Assembly: GCF_900021175.1 (NCBI RefSeq)
Contig: NZ_FCOP01000012.1
Coordinates: 1-64,000 of the forward strand
Reading direction: 5' to 3'
DNA: 64,000 nt
From: Pseudenterobacter timonensis
Lineage (GTDB): Bacteria > Pseudomonadota > Gammaproteobacteria > Enterobacterales > Enterobacteriaceae
Made by a program: the position numbers and the translations under genes. Below the pieces are notes generated by a model. That model worked only from the letters and a program-made list of their open reading frames with translations, had not been told where the DNA came from and did no database searches. Below are positions 13,234 through 23,077 of the stretch, piece by piece. The stretch's first letter is position 1, and each line of letters begins with the position of its first letter.

Positions 13234-13259
13234 CCGGGGCAATCGGCCCCGGTTTTTTT
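13234..13259 (+). terminator. Intrinsic terminator after chbG (likely also serves katE)
   Basis: CCGGGGC pairs with GCCCCGG around a 5-base loop, followed by seven T residues. The A-rich left flank (AATAAAA) makes it plausible in the reverse direction for the convergent katE. Confidence 0.92.
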
Positions 13260-13261
13260 AC

Positions 13262-15520
13262 TCAGGCAGGAATAGCGGCAATCTTGCTGCTGCGCGACCA
13301 GACCCGGTGCGCTGCCATCAGATCAAAGAGATTACCCATAAAGGCGTCATCGGCGCTGTCGCCCTCCACGATACCCACTTCACCCTGATCGGCTACCCGC
13401 AGAATCGACTTCAGCTGGCGCGCGTCGCCGGAGAAGGCAATCGGCTTAAGGTGCTTATAGGCTTCCAGCAGGTAGTAGGCCGCATCGCCGTTCTGCGCGA
13501 GGCTTGCGATATCGCCGCACGGCACAATGACCGCGTCGACGGTCAGCGAAGGCGAGCCCTCGAAGGTGGCGGCTATTGGCAGCGTTGAGCCATCGTCCGC
13601 CGTGACGGTGCCCATGCGTGAATAGAGCAGTTTTGCATGCACCCCTTTGGCCTTCAGCGCCTGCAGGATCGCCAGCACGTGCGCCGATTTCACCTTATCG
13701 CTGAGCAGTACCGCCACCACGCGACCCTTGATGCTTCCACCTGGCACCGCATAGAGGCTGAGGGAGGGATCTTTCTTCAGGCCATTGACCTCTTTCGGCG
13801 GCGCGGTATTGCACTGCTCGTCGGTCAGGGTGATGCCCAGATTATTCGCCACACCCTGCGCAAGGTGGATATCGATATGGGCCAGGTGATCCACCACACG
13901 CTCGCGAATATAGGCACGTACCACTTTGCTTAATTCGAAGCTAAAGGCGCCGATAATATGCTGCTGTTCCACCGGCGTCTGGCTCAGCCAGAACAGGCGA
14001 GGATGGGAATAATACTCCCCGAAAGAAGGGCTGCGTTCGCGGATCTTATTTCCGTCAACCCGCTCCTGGTAGGACTCGAAGCCGCCGCGTTTCGGCGCCG
14101 GCGGGGTCTCCCGCGGCCAGTTATCGTTGATCGAGTTGGGCTCGTAGTTAGCCGGATTGGTATCAATATCCTGGCGGTGCATCCCGTCACGCTGGAAGTT
14201 ATGGTAGGGGCAGGTCGGGCGGTTGATCGGAATTTCGTGGAAGTTCGGCCCCCCGAGACGGCTGATCTGCGTATCGGTATAGGAGAAGAGACGCCCCTGC
14301 AGCAGCGGATCGTTGGTGAAATCGATCCCCGGAACGATATGCCCCGGATGGAAGGCCGCCTGTTCGTTCTCGGCAAAGAAGTTGTCCGGGTTGCGGTTGA
14401 GCACCATTTTGCCGACGCGCTGCACCGGCACCAACTCTTCCGGGATCAGTTTGGTCGGATCGAGCAGATCGAAGTCAAACTTAAACTCATCCTCTTCCGG
14501 GATAAGCTGTAGCCCCAGCTCATATTCAGGGAAATCGCCCGCCTCGATCGCTTCCCACAGCTCGCGGCGGTGGAAATCGGGATCGCGCCCGGTCAGTTTT
14601 TGCGCCTCATCCCAGACCAGGGAGGCTTTACCGGCCACCGGTTTCCAGTGGAAACGAACAAAGGTCGCTTTACCTTCGGCATTAATCAGACGGAAGGTGT
14701 GAATACCAAAGCCTTCCATGGTGCGGTAGCTGCGCGGAATGCCGCGATCGGACATCGCCCACATCACGTTGTGCAGGGTTTCCGGCTGCAGGGAAACATA
14801 GTCCCAGAAGGTGTCATGTGCGCTCTGGCCCTGGGGGATCGCCCAGTGCGGCTCCGGTTTCACCGCATGGACAAAGTCCGGAAATTTATGCGCGTCCTGA
14901 ATAAAAAAGATCGGCGTGTTGTTGCCCACGAGGTCAAAAATCCCCTCGTCGGTATAGAATTTGGTGGCAAAGCCGCGGATATCTCGCACCGTATCGGCGG
15001 AGCCTGCGCCGCCTTGTACCGTGGAGAAGCGGACAAAGACCGGGGTGATCTTATCCGGGTCGCAGAGAAACGCGGCTTTGGTGACGTCGCTCAGGCTTTT
15101 ATAAGGCTGAAAGTAGCCGTGGGCGGCAGATCCGCGCGCGTGAACGATGCGCTCCGGAATACGCTCATGGTCAAAGTGGGTGATCTTCTCCCGCAGAATA
15201 AAATCTTCCAGCAGGGTCGGGCCGCGGGTGCCGGCGCGAAGGGAGTTCTGATCGTCGGCAATGCGCACCCCCTGATTGGTGGTGAGCGGGAAATTTTCGC
15301 CCCCCTTGCGGTGTGCTTCGAGTGACTTCAGCTTTTCATTATTGGTATCGGGTGCCTTCATGCTGCCCGGTGCGGTAGGCTGTTCGCCCGGCGCGCTCGG
15401 TTCAGGCGCAGGTCGGTGGGAGCCGTCAGCGGGCGCCAGCGAATCCATTCCGGGTTTTGCTTCGGCGTCGTCATGGATCGGCGCTTTGTGAGGCTGAGGG
15501 TTATTATCATTTGGCGACAT
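13262..15520 (-). CDS. katE: Catalase HPII
   Basis: Large-subunit monofunctional catalase with heme d, a sigma-S-dependent stationary-phase defence against hydrogen peroxide. 752 residues from [12 protein letters not shown] (E. coli 753). Visible: long N-terminal arm, catalytic core beginning near [22 protein letters not shown] (heme-distal His inside), the distal Asn region [11 protein letters not shown], the heme-ligand Tyr in [14 protein letters not shown], and a C-terminal flavodoxin-like domain ([12 protein letters not shown] onward). The start is set by similarity and GGAG nine bases upstream; two earlier in-frame ATGs have no ribosome site. Confidence 0.97.
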   Translation of the reverse strand: MSPNDNNPQPHKAPIHDDAEAKPGMDSLAPADGSHRPAPEPSAPGEQPTAPGSMKAPDTNNEKLKSLEAHRKGGENFPLTTNQGVRIADDQNSLRAGTRGPTLLEDFILREKITHFDHERIPERIVHARGSAAHGYFQPYKSLSDVTKAAFLCDPDKITPVFVRFSTVQGGAGSADTVRDIRGFATKFYTDEGIFDLVGNNTPIFFIQDAHKFPDFVHAVKPEPHWAIPQGQSAHDTFWDYVSLQPETLHNVMWAMSDRGIPRSYRTMEGFGIHTFRLINAEGKATFVRFHWKPVAGKASLVWDEAQKLTGRDPDFHRRELWEAIEAGDFPEYELGLQLIPEEDEFKFDFDLLDPTKLIPEELVPVQRVGKMVLNRNPDNFFAENEQAAFHPGHIVPGIDFTNDPLLQGRLFSYTDTQISRLGGPNFHEIPINRPTCPYHNFQRDGMHRQDIDTNPANYEPNSINDNWPRETPPAPKRGGFESYQERVDGNKIRERSPSFGEYYSHPRLFWLSQTPVEQQHIIGAFSFELSKVVRAYIRERVVDHLAHIDIHLAQGVANNLGITLTDEQCNTAPPKEVNGLKKDPSLSLYAVPGGSIKGRVVAVLLSDKVKSAHVLAILQALKAKGVHAKLLYSRMGTVTADDGSTLPIAATFEGSPSLTVDAVIVPCGDIASLAQNGDAAYYLLEAYKHLKPIAFSGDARQLKSILRVADQGEVGIVEGDSADDAFMGNLFDLMAAHRVWSRSSKIAAIPA

Positions 15521-15739
15521 TGCACTCATCTCCATTCACATGGCTGATATTTGATTACAGGATAAAAAATCCTATTAATTGTAGAACATTATCCAAAACT
15601 GGCTGGCGGAGGCGGCAATCGCAGGCCGGGTTTTAGCCTGTTGTGTCATGAGGCATACGTCGGGCGCGACGGAGAGGGGAGGGATCGGCTATCATAAACG
15701 TTTACTGAGCCCGATATTTGTTTAGTGAACCAGTTGCTT

Positions 15740-15979
15740 ATGAAACCACTTCGTCAACAAAACCGTCCCGTCATTAGCTATGTGCCCCGCGTCGAGCCTG
15801 CGCCGCCCGAGCATGCCCTGAAGGTAGATGGTTTTCGCGATGTCTGGCTGTTACGTGGAAAATATGTAGCCTTTGTGCTGATGGGGGAAAATTTTCGCCG
15901 TTCACCCGCCTTTAGCCTGCCGGAATCAGCGCAGCGCTGGGCGGTGCAGATCCGCCAGGATGAAGATATTCAGGACTAA
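15740..15979 (+). CDS. cedA: Cell division activator CedA
   Basis: Small basic protein; E. coli CedA relieves division arrest caused by over-initiation of replication and has been reported to bind RNA polymerase. 79 residues from MKPLRQQNRPVISYVPR, one residue shorter than E. coli. A GTG five codons upstream is in frame but weaker by similarity. No convincing Shine-Dalgarno precedes either start. Divergent from katE, convergent with tcyP across a strong terminator. Confidence 0.93.
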   Translation: MKPLRQQNRPVISYVPRVEPAPPEHALKVDGFRDVWLLRGKYVAFVLMGENFRRSPAFSLPESAQRWAVQIRQDEDIQD

Positions 15980-15989
15980 CAGCCATAAA

Positions 15990-16014
15990 AAAACCGCCAT
16001 AAAGGCGGTTTTTT
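15990..16014 (+). terminator. Bidirectional terminator between cedA and tcyP
   Basis: AAAACCGCC pairs with GGCGGTTTT around ATAAA with A-run on one side and T-run on the other, so it can end both convergent genes. Confidence 0.92.
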
Positions 16015-16027
16015 ATTTGTAGTACGG

Positions 16028-17419
16028 TTAGCGATGTGCCAGTTCAGCCTGTTCGTCGCTTTCCAGAACTGCTTTATCGGTCTGCTTCAGCCACTGGCTG
16101 GTCAGGGTGCCTGCGGTCATCGAGCCGCTGACGTTGAGGGCGGTGCGCCCCATGTCGATAAGCGGCTCCACGGAGATCAGCAGGGCCACCAGCGTCACCG
16201 GCAGGCCCATCGCCGGCAGGACAATCAGCGCCGCGAAGGTTGCGCCGCCGCCCACGCCCGCCACGCCCGCCGAGCTGACGGTAACGATGCCCACCAGCGT
16301 CGCGATCCAGAGCGGATCGAGCGGGTTAATGCCGACCGTCGGGGCGACCATTACTGCCAGCATTGCCGGGTAGAGACCGGCACAGCCGTTCTGTCCGATG
16401 GTTGCGCCAAAGGAGGCGGAGAAGCTGGCGATCGATTCCGGCACGCCCAGACGACGGGTCTGCGCCTCGACGTTAAGCGGAATAGAAGCGGCGCTGGAGC
16501 GGCTGGTGAAGGCAAAAGTCAGCACCGGCCAGACCTTACGGAAATACTTCAGCGGGCTGACGCCGTTGAGCGTCAGCAGCAGGCCGTGAACCACAAACAT
16601 AATCGCCAGGCCGAGATAGGAGGCGACCACGAAGCTGCCGAGCTTGATAATATCCTGCAGGTTAGAGCCTGCCACTACCTTGGTCATCAGCGCAAGCACG
16701 CCGTAGGGCGTGAGCTGCATCACCAGACGCACCAGCTTCATCACCCAGCTTTGCAGGGTGTCGATAGCTACCAGCACGCGCTGGCCTTTCGGCGCGTCAT
16801 CTTTCAGCAGCTTCAGCGCCGCGACGCCCAGGAACGCGGCGAAGATCACCACGCTGATAATGGATGTCGGGTTCGCGCCGGTCAGATCGGCAAACGGATT
16901 TTTCGGCACGAAGGAGAGCAGCAGCTGCGGTACCGACAGGTCAGCCACTTTACCGGCGTAATTCGACTGGATGGCGTTCAGGCGAGCGGTTTCCGCCGTA
17001 CCCTGCACCAGCCCTTCGGCGGTGAGTCCAAAGAGATTGGTTACCAGCACCCCGACCAGCGCCGCGATCAGCGTGGTGAACAGCAGGGTGCCGATGGTCA
17101 GAACGCTGATTTTTCCAAGCTGGGAGGCGTTATGCAGGCGGGCCACCGCGCTCAGAATGGAGGCAAAGACCAGCGGCATGACGATCATCTGCAGCAGCTG
17201 GACGTAGCCGTTGCCCACCACGTTAAACCACTGGATCGACTCTTTCAGCACCGGATGGTCTGCGCCGTAAATAGCCTGTAACGCCAGGCCAAAGACCACC
17301 CCCATGACCAGGCCGACCAGTACCTTTTTCGCCAGGCTCCACTGCTTATGGCGCGAGCGGGCCAGCAGCAAGAGCAAGACAACGAACACCACGATGTTCG
17401 CGATTAATGGAAAGTTCAT
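16028..17419 (-). CDS. tcyP: L-cystine symporter
   Basis: Dicarboxylate/amino acid:cation symporter family (DAACS) importer of L-cystine, known as YdjN/TcyP in E. coli. 463 residues with eight or so hydrophobic helices, a serine-rich re-entrant loop ([13 protein letters not shown]) and the conserved [10 protein letters not shown] segment. Stand-alone gene. In E. coli it is controlled by CysB; I could not pick out a CysB site in the short upstream region. Confidence 0.95.
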   Translation of the reverse strand: MNFPLIANIVVFVVLLLLLARSRHKQWSLAKKVLVGLVMGVVFGLALQAIYGADHPVLKESIQWFNVVGNGYVQLLQMIVMPLVFASILSAVARLHNASQLGKISVLTIGTLLFTTLIAALVGVLVTNLFGLTAEGLVQGTAETARLNAIQSNYAGKVADLSVPQLLLSFVPKNPFADLTGANPTSIISVVIFAAFLGVAALKLLKDDAPKGQRVLVAIDTLQSWVMKLVRLVMQLTPYGVLALMTKVVAGSNLQDIIKLGSFVVASYLGLAIMFVVHGLLLTLNGVSPLKYFRKVWPVLTFAFTSRSSAASIPLNVEAQTRRLGVPESIASFSASFGATIGQNGCAGLYPAMLAVMVAPTVGINPLDPLWIATLVGIVTVSSAGVAGVGGGATFAALIVLPAMGLPVTLVALLISVEPLIDMGRTALNVSGSMTAGTLTSQWLKQTDKAVLESDEQAELAHR

Positions 17420-17545
17420 CCCCGTTCTCCTGATTTATTATGCGATCGGTATGGTCCGAACGTCTGGCGCAAGGTTAGCAGAAGAGCGAAGAGGCGCTTA
17501 TATCCAAATGGAATGGGTTATGCCAAACAGGTCTGATTTGTGGTT

Positions 17546-18136
17546 TTAATGCTCAATCCGGTGATTAATAAAGCGATTAAACTGCAGCTGCAGCGTATTG
17601 ATCGCCTGCGAGGACCAGCGCACTGCACCATTTTCGGGCAGCGACTGGGGCATCCAGATGGCATAAGCAAAAAGCGCCATACAGAGCACCCGCTCCAGCT
17701 GGTTCCCTTTTTGCGGCATCAGGATCGGCAGACGAAAACGCCAGCGGCAGGGCCAGAGCAGCGGCACGCCAGCGGGCGTCAGCATATCGGCGAGGATGTG
17801 GCTCAGGTAGCCAAGCACCATCCCCTGTATCGCATCGCCCGGGACGATCCAGCTCTCCGGAACTTTCCAGTAGAAGATGGTAAGCAGCAAAAACACGGCA
17901 AGCAGGCTGTGGGTAAAGCCCCTGTGGCCGAATGCGCGGGCGATCGGTTTAGAGATCCACCGTAGCCGCTGTCCGAGAAACGATTTGGGGTGATCGATGT
18001 CAGGAAGCAGACAGGTCAGCACGGCAGAAGGGATGATATGCCACCAGTCGCCGTGCGCCAGCACAGGAGTAAGCTCAGCGTTCTTTGCAAACACCGCGCA
18101 GGCTATAGAGAAAAGAAGGTGGCCTTCCGCCGTCAT
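17546..18136 (-). CDS. ydjM: SOS-regulated inner membrane metal-dependent hydrolase-like protein
   Basis: DUF457 (LexA-binding, inner membrane) family, 196 residues from MTAEGHLLFSIACAVF. Conserved metal-binding-like motifs are visible: LPDIDHPKS near residue 44 and GHRGFTHSLLA near residue 70, within several membrane segments. The biochemical role is unknown. Two LexA operators lie immediately upstream as in E. coli ydjM. An ATG four codons earlier is possible but does not match the E. coli start. Confidence 0.93.
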   Translation of the reverse strand: MTAEGHLLFSIACAVFAKNAELTPVLAHGDWWHIIPSAVLTCLLPDIDHPKSFLGQRLRWISKPIARAFGHRGFTHSLLAVFLLLTIFYWKVPESWIVPGDAIQGMVLGYLSHILADMLTPAGVPLLWPCRWRFRLPILMPQKGNQLERVLCMALFAYAIWMPQSLPENGAVRWSSQAINTLQLQFNRFINHRIEH

Positions 18137-18152
18137 GATAAAATCCACGAAA

Positions 18153-18186
18153 CTGTCAATCTATACAGTATAGGGTTTTTATACAG
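18153..18186 (-). promoter_or_regulatory. Tandem LexA operators of ydjM
   Basis: CTGTCAATCTATACAG (18153-18168) is a perfect CTGT-N8-ACAG site. A second, weaker site reads CTGTATAAAAACCCTA on the minus strand (18171-18186). E. coli ydjM is likewise known to carry two LexA sites. Confidence 0.88.
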
Positions 18187-18230
18187 TGGGCGGAAGAGGT
18201 GACGGTGTAACCCTTTGTCACAAAGCAGCG

Positions 18231-18992
18231 TCAGCGCGCCAGCCAGCCACCATCCACGGCGAGAGTATAGCCATTCACATAATCGGAGGCGGAGGAGGCG
18301 AGAAAGACCACCGGCCCCTGCAGATCGTCCGGCACTCCCCAGCGGCCCGCCGGTATACGATCCAGAATCTCCTTACTGCGCTGCTCGTCGTCCCGCAGCT
18401 GCTGCGTGTTGTTGGTTGCCATGTACCCCGGCGCGATAGCGTTAACGTTGATGCCAAGCCCAGCCCACTCGTTTGCCAGCAGGCGGGTTAGCCCCAGCAC
18501 GCCGCTTTTGGAGGCAGTATAGGAGGGGACGCGGATGCCTCCCTGGAACGAGAGCATAGAGGCAATGTTGATAATTTTGCCGCCGCTGCCCTGGGCGACA
18601 AACTGGCGCGCCACCGCCTGGGAGAGAAAAAAGACCGTTTTCAGGTTCAGGTTGACTACCTCGTCCCAGTCCTTTTCGCTAAAGGAGAGCGCATCCTGGC
18701 GGCGGATTGTGCCGGCATTGTTAACCAGAATATCCACGCGCCCCATCTCCGCCACCGTTCTGGCAACAATCTCCTCCAGCTCCTCCTGGCGGCTAAGGTC
18801 GGCCTGGATCGCCAGGAAGCGGCGTCCCAGTGATTTGACGCCTGCCGCCGTCTGCTCGGGGGCTTTTCGGTTCACGCTGACGATATCGCAGCCCGCCTGC
18901 GCCAGCCCAAGCGCCATGCCCTGGCCGAGCCCGGTATCGCAACCGGTAACGATGGCCACTTTGCCAGAGAGTTTAAAGGCATCCAGTATCAT
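18231..18992 (-). CDS. kduD: 2-dehydro-3-deoxy-D-gluconate 5-dehydrogenase
   Basis: Short-chain dehydrogenase that interconverts 2,5-diketo-3-deoxygluconate and 2-keto-3-deoxygluconate in uronate/pectin catabolism. 253 residues, same as E. coli KduD, with the N-terminal hexapeptide MILDAF, NAD motif VTGCDTGLGQGMA, NNAG, and the catalytic Ser-Tyr-Lys set (IASMLS ... YTASK). Long stretches agree with KduD (GGKIINIASMLSFQGG). Unlike E. coli, it lies between ydjM and hxpB with no kduI or other uronate gene nearby, so the local context does not show its substrate. Confidence 0.88.
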   Translation of the reverse strand: MILDAFKLSGKVAIVTGCDTGLGQGMALGLAQAGCDIVSVNRKAPEQTAAGVKSLGRRFLAIQADLSRQEELEEIVARTVAEMGRVDILVNNAGTIRRQDALSFSEKDWDEVVNLNLKTVFFLSQAVARQFVAQGSGGKIINIASMLSFQGGIRVPSYTASKSGVLGLTRLLANEWAGLGINVNAIAPGYMATNNTQQLRDDEQRSKEILDRIPAGRWGVPDDLQGPVVFLASSASDYVNGYTLAVDGGWLAR

Positions 18993-19132
18993 ATAGACCT
19001 CAACGTAGGGTTATTGTCTTTCTGCGCTAAGGATAGGAGCGGCATGGGGGAAATACAAACGGAATTGAAATGATGTTTTAAATTTATTATGGCGGTCAAC
19101 TTTTTGGGCGGCGCGATGCCGCCCTGGGGGGG

Positions 19133-19804
19133 TCAGGCGCCTTTCAGATGCGTCGCCAGCAGATCTTGCAGCGAATCAAGCTTCACGTCAGCCAGAACAA
19201 AACGCGGGTCGTGGCGGTTCTCGGCGGCAGGTACCACAATCGAGCGCATCCGCGCCGCTTTACTGGCGATCATGCCGTTCACGGAATCCTCCAGCGACAC
19301 GCAGCAGAGCGGATCGACCCCCAGTTTTGCGGCGCAGTCCAGATAGACCTGCGGATGGGGCTTGCTGTAGGGGAGTTTTTCCGCCGAGGCGAGCGCGTCG
19401 AAGCTATCGCGCAGATCGAACATGGTCAACACGCGCTCCAGCATGGCGAGCGGCGAAGCGGAGGCCAGCCCCACCTGCAGTCCCTGCGCCTTGCAGAGCG
19501 CCACGGCGTCGTGTACGCCGGGCAGAAGAGGGCGTTCCTCTTCCACCAGCGAGAGGGCGCGCTGAATGATACGCGCCGTAACCTCTTCCCGACCCGGGCC
19601 GACCCAGGGCTGCTGGGCATACCAGAGCTCCACCACCATATCGATGCGTAACCCCAGCGTATCAGGCAGTTCATGGCGGCGGGTGATATCCACGCCGAGG
19701 CTTGCCATCACCTCCAGTTCAGCCCGATCCCAGAGGGGCTCGGAGTCGATCAGTAATCCATCCATATCAAAAATAGCAGCCAGTATCTGGCGTGAGCTCG
19801 ACAT
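19133..19804 (-). CDS. hxpB: Hexitol phosphatase B (HAD family)
   Basis: HAD-superfamily sugar phosphatase (formerly YniC); the E. coli enzyme acts on 2-deoxyglucose 6-phosphate, sorbitol 6-phosphate and related sugars. 223 residues. HAD motifs in order: IFDMDGLLIDSE (nucleophile Asp near residue 13), ASASP, and LEDSVNGMIASKAA; the conserved Lys lies in YSKPHP. Divergent from yniB. Confidence 0.95.
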   Translation of the reverse strand: MSSSRQILAAIFDMDGLLIDSEPLWDRAELEVMASLGVDITRRHELPDTLGLRIDMVVELWYAQQPWVGPGREEVTARIIQRALSLVEEERPLLPGVHDAVALCKAQGLQVGLASASPLAMLERVLTMFDLRDSFDALASAEKLPYSKPHPQVYLDCAAKLGVDPLCCVSLEDSVNGMIASKAARMRSIVVPAAENRHDPRFVLADVKLDSLQDLLATHLKGA

Positions 19805-19949
19805 GACAACATCTCCTTATCTCAGGCGAAACGCCGCAGGGAGGCGGCACAGGCAGGACAATTTACCATATCGCATGCAAAGAACGGGCGAAAACCTGTT
19901 TCAGCAGGTAGACTTAGCAAAAATAAAGCGTCTTTACGAAGAGGAAATG

Positions 19950-20486
19950 ATGACGTATCAACAAGCTGGACGCATCGCGGTACTGAAACGTGTTGCCGGC
20001 TGGGTGATTTTTATCCCCGCCGTAGTCTCAACTTTAATCTCCGTGCTCAATTTTATGTATCAGCACAGCGAGAAGCAGCCTGGCATCAATGCCGTTATGC
20101 TTGATTTTGCCCACGTGATGATTGAAATGATGCGCTTTAACACGCCGTTTCTTAATTTCTTCTGGTACAACTCGCCCACTCCCGACTTTCATAATCAGCT
20201 CAATGTGACCTTCTGGATTATCTTTGCGCTGATTTTTGTCGGGCTGGCGCTACAGGCTTCCGGCGCACGGATGAGCCGCCAGGCACGGTTTTTACGCGAA
20301 GGGGTAGAGGATCAGCTGATCCTGGAGCAAGCGAAGGGGCCGGACGGTTTAACCCGCGCGCAGATTGAATCCCGTATCGTGGTGCCGCACCACACCATTT
20401 TCCTGCAGATTTTTCCGCTCTACGTGCTGCCTGTCATTGTGATTGTCTGCGGCTACTTTTTCTTTTCCCTGTTGGGTTTTCTCTAA
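19950..20486 (+). CDS. yniB: YniB family inner membrane protein
   Basis: 178-residue membrane protein of unknown function, the same length as E. coli YniB. Three or four hydrophobic segments are visible (VAGWVIFIPAVVSTLISVL, WIIFALIFVGLALQ, and the C-terminal YVLPVIVIVCGYFFFSLLGFL-type helix). The ATG at 19950 is chosen because GAGG lies five bases upstream; an ATG three bases earlier is too close. The open frame before it overlaps hxpB and is not coding. Confidence 0.9.
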   Translation: MTYQQAGRIAVLKRVAGWVIFIPAVVSTLISVLNFMYQHSEKQPGINAVMLDFAHVMIEMMRFNTPFLNFFWYNSPTPDFHNQLNVTFWIIFALIFVGLALQASGARMSRQARFLREGVEDQLILEQAKGPDGLTRAQIESRIVVPHHTIFLQIFPLYVLPVIVIVCGYFFFSLLGFL

Positions 20487-20490
20487 GCAG

Positions 20491-20510
20491 AGGGTGGCCA
20501 GGCCACCCTT
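20491..20510. terminator. Bidirectional hairpin between yniB and yniA
   Basis: AGGGTGGCC / GGCCACCCT is a perfect inverted repeat between the convergent yniB and yniA. Only short T/A runs flank it, so termination efficiency is uncertain. Confidence 0.6.
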
Positions 20511-20515
20511 TATTG

Positions 20516-21376
20516 TTAAGCCGCCAGTACACGTTCCAGCGCCCGCTGGGCATTCACCAGATGCGTCCCGCCAAACAGAATCGCGCGATTTAACAGGGTG
20601 TAGAGCTGATAGAGCGGCTGGCGCTCGAGGAAGCCAGGCGGTAACGGAGAGACCGACTGGTAGCCATCATAGATTTGCGGCGGTTGTTCCGGGTGGAGTG
20701 GCAGCATGGCGAGATCGCACTCCCTGTCTCCCCAGTAGCAGGCGGGGTCGAAAATATAGGGACCATCCGGGCCGAGCGCGCAGTTATTGGACCATAAATC
20801 GCCATGCAACAGCGAAGGCTGCGGCTGATGCGAGGCCAGCCGTTGCTGGACATGTTCGACAATGGCGTCGATATTGCCAAACTCCAGCCCTCTCTCCGCC
20901 GCCAGCTCAAGCTGCCAGCCGATACGCTGCTCCGCAAAGAAGGTGGACCACCTGCGCTGCCAGGCGTTGGGCTGCGGTGTGGTGGAAAGATCGTTATCAA
21001 AGTCGAGGCCGAACTGGGGCTGATCGCTCCACTGGTGCAGACGGGCAATCTGCTGACCAAGCGTAAAGGCGCTGTGCGCGTCCAGCGGACGGGCAGGGAG
21101 GTATTCCATCACCAGAAAGCTGTAGTCGCGGTCGCTACCCACGGCCCAGACGTGCGGCACGCGCACCGTTTTACTGCGCGCCAGCAGTCCCAGCTGGTCA
21201 GCTTCGGCAGTAAAAATCGGCAGCATCTCCCGTTCATCGCACTTTACAAAGAGATCGCGTCCCGCATAGCGCAGATGCCACGCGGCGTGAATCTCTCCGC
21301 CCGGCAGTTCGTTACGCAGTTCGATCTCACCTTCACCTAGCTGTTCACCTAAAAGATGACTGATAGCCTGCCACAT
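20516..21376 (-). CDS. yniA: Fructosamine kinase family protein
   Basis: Ketosamine-3-kinase-like protein that probably phosphorylates protein- or amino-acid-bound ketosamines for deglycation. 286 residues with the aminoglycoside-phosphotransferase-like fold: LFVKCDERE for ATP binding near residue 40, and the catalytic HGDLWSNN motif near residue 195 followed by IFDPACYWGDRE. Convergent with yniB. Confidence 0.92.
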   Translation of the reverse strand: MWQAISHLLGEQLGEGEIELRNELPGGEIHAAWHLRYAGRDLFVKCDEREMLPIFTAEADQLGLLARSKTVRVPHVWAVGSDRDYSFLVMEYLPARPLDAHSAFTLGQQIARLHQWSDQPQFGLDFDNDLSTTPQPNAWQRRWSTFFAEQRIGWQLELAAERGLEFGNIDAIVEHVQQRLASHQPQPSLLHGDLWSNNCALGPDGPYIFDPACYWGDRECDLAMLPLHPEQPPQIYDGYQSVSPLPPGFLERQPLYQLYTLLNRAILFGGTHLVNAQRALERVLAA

Positions 21377-21480
21377 GATCGCTCTCCCATGTTGTCTGCC
21401 AGATCATAAGGTTAGCGCATAACTGCCGTTTAAAACCCGAACTACCGCACACCTGCGCCGTTTGCTTTCATATAAGGCAC

Positions 21481-21771
21481 TTATTGTTCTTTTTTCTGCC
21501 ACTCATCCCAGGTTGTGACCGAGATCTCTGCCGGTTTCCCGGTGGCGCTCTCCGCCAGACCGCTGGCCAGCGCTTTCACCTCGTCAGTACTTAAGGCGCT
21601 GATCAGGGCGTAAGTATTGGTCCCCAGATCGTGGACGTTGCCCTCCTCGTCCGTGAGCGTCAATAAAAAGCCGCTCAGGGTAAAGTGGTTGGTTAACTCG
21701 TTAAGATCGGTCAACGACTCACCCGGGATTGTCACGGTTACGACATAACGGGCAATATCTCCACTACTCAT
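21481..21771 (-). CDS. ydiZ: YdiZ family small protein
   Basis: 96-residue soluble protein of unknown function, matching E. coli YdiZ along its length (MSSGDIARYVVTVT, LLTLTDEEGNVHDLGTNTY, TTWDEW). No signal peptide or membrane segment. Lies downstream of pfkB in the same direction, separated by about 100 bases and a GC hairpin; may be cotranscribed. Confidence 0.9.
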   Translation of the reverse strand: MSSGDIARYVVTVTIPGESLTDLNELTNHFTLSGFLLTLTDEEGNVHDLGTNTYALISALSTDEVKALASGLAESATGKPAEISVTTWDEWQKKEQ

Positions 21772-21840
21772 GTTTCACCTCGTTGTTACTACGGGAATTT
21801 TCTTAGCATAGACCAAAGCACCAGTCTGGCGACCTGCTGG

Positions 21841-21868
21841 CGCTTCCCCTCAGGGAAAAGGGGAAGCG
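21841..21868 (-). terminator. Hairpin after pfkB
   Basis: CGCTTCCCC pairs perfectly with GGGGAAGCG just past the pfkB stop codon. No T-run follows on the minus strand, so it is a stable 3' hairpin of uncertain termination strength. Confidence 0.45.
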
Positions 21869-21872
21869 TGCA

Positions 21873-22805
21873 TTAATTTTTGTTGAGGTAATCAACAATT
21901 TTCTGCGTGTCGCTCAGCGAACAGAGCCGGGTGCCCTGGTTGATGGTCGCCGCACTACCTGCCGCCACGCCGTAGCGGGCCATCTCCAGCAGCGAGGCTC
22001 CTTCTGCCAGCTTCAGGGTCATGGCGCCAACCATGCTGTCCCCTGCGCCGACGGTGCTCTGGCTTTTCATTGGCGGCGGCACAACCTGCACAAAGCCGGT
22101 TTTATCTACCGCCAGCGCACCCTGCGGCCCGAGAGAGACCACCACGCGATGGGCTTTCCCGCTGGTAACCAGCTCCTCGGCGGCCGTGCGCACATCGTCT
22201 GGCTGGGTCAGTTCGCGCTTCACCAGCGCGCTCAGCTCTTTCTGGTTAGGCTTCACCAGTTCAAGGTTACCCGGTTCAAGGGCCGCCATCAGCGCGTCTC
22301 CGGAGCTGTCGACAATGAGGCGTAGCCCCTTCGCCTGCGCGGCGCGAATAAGCTGGGTGAATTTATCGGTATTTACTCCCGGCGGCAGGCTGCCGCTAAT
22401 CACCAGCAGCGAACCGCTTTCAATCGTCAGCACCTTCTCCTCCAGCTGGCGAAACTCATCTTCCGTCAGGGCGGCGCCCGGCATGACAAAGCGATACTGC
22501 TCGCCGCTGGTTTCGACATGCACGTGCAGGTTCTGGCGCGTCCAGTCTTTTGCCGGGACGCTTTGTACCGGCACGCGCTCATCGTCCAGCAGCGACACCA
22601 GATGTTCACCCGTGGCGCCGCCTGCCGGGAAGATGGCGGTAGCTTTGCCGCCCAGATGGGTAATGGCGCGGGCCACGTTGATCCCGCCGCCGCCCGGTTC
22701 AAAGACCGGCGCGCTGCAGCGCAGCTTACCTTCAGGATAGATTTGCGGGGTGATAGTGGCGCTGTCGAGGGAAGGGGAGAGCGTCAGGGTATAGATTTGT
22801 ACCAT
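21873..22805 (-). CDS. pfkB: 6-phosphofructokinase isozyme 2
   Basis: Minor phosphofructokinase of glycolysis, a ribokinase/PfkB-family sugar kinase. 310 residues (E. coli 309). Signatures: GGGGINVARAI near residue 38 for substrate binding, and the C-terminal TVGAGDSMVGAM with the catalytic Asp near residue 256. Also PNQKELSAL. The upstream 290 bases are AT-rich and shared with the divergent ydiY. Confidence 0.97.
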   Translation of the reverse strand: MVQIYTLTLSPSLDSATITPQIYPEGKLRCSAPVFEPGGGGINVARAITHLGGKATAIFPAGGATGEHLVSLLDDERVPVQSVPAKDWTRQNLHVHVETSGEQYRFVMPGAALTEDEFRQLEEKVLTIESGSLLVISGSLPPGVNTDKFTQLIRAAQAKGLRLIVDSSGDALMAALEPGNLELVKPNQKELSALVKRELTQPDDVRTAAEELVTSGKAHRVVVSLGPQGALAVDKTGFVQVVPPPMKSQSTVGAGDSMVGAMTLKLAEGASLLEMARYGVAAGSAATINQGTRLCSLSDTQKIVDYLNKN

Positions 22806-22976
22806 TGTGAACTCCTTTTGAGAGGCAATCGTTTAAGCCTGGCATCAATCGTCCGGAAGGGAAAGTAAATAACAGTATGATTTTCAAAATGAATATTTAC
22901 ATTCGCCGCTGCCTTTGAATATGAAATAAAACATCTTTTGGGAGCGTTCTTATTCAAAAAACGAAATAAGAAATCA

Positions 22977-23005
22977 TTGCTATGTTATTTGAGCCTTTTT
23001 ATAAT
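22977..23005 (+). promoter_or_regulatory. Predicted sigma-70 promoter upstream of ydiY
   Basis: TTGCTA and a perfect TATAAT separated by 17 bases. Transcription would start near 23012, giving a leader of about 85 bases before ydiY that contains the intrinsic terminator at 23055-23077. Confidence 0.6.
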
Positions 23006-23054
23006 TTGTTACCTTTCGCTGGATGCCCTTTCATTGATCCTCAGGAAAGTTTCC

Positions 23055-23077
23055 GAGACCGTGTGGTCTCTTTTTTT
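23055..23077 (+). terminator. Intrinsic terminator inside the ydiY leader
   Basis: GAGACC pairs perfectly with GGTCTC around GTGT and is followed by seven T residues. It sits only 22 bases before the ydiY ATG and 43 bases after the predicted transcription start. It is either a leader attenuator or the 3' end of a short RNA of about 65 nucleotides. Confidence 0.75.

Noticed and set aside
16034..17281. A 415-codon plus-strand frame opposite tcyP
   Set aside because: Shadow of the transporter gene; composition rich in Arg, Gln and His without hydrophobic pattern or domain.
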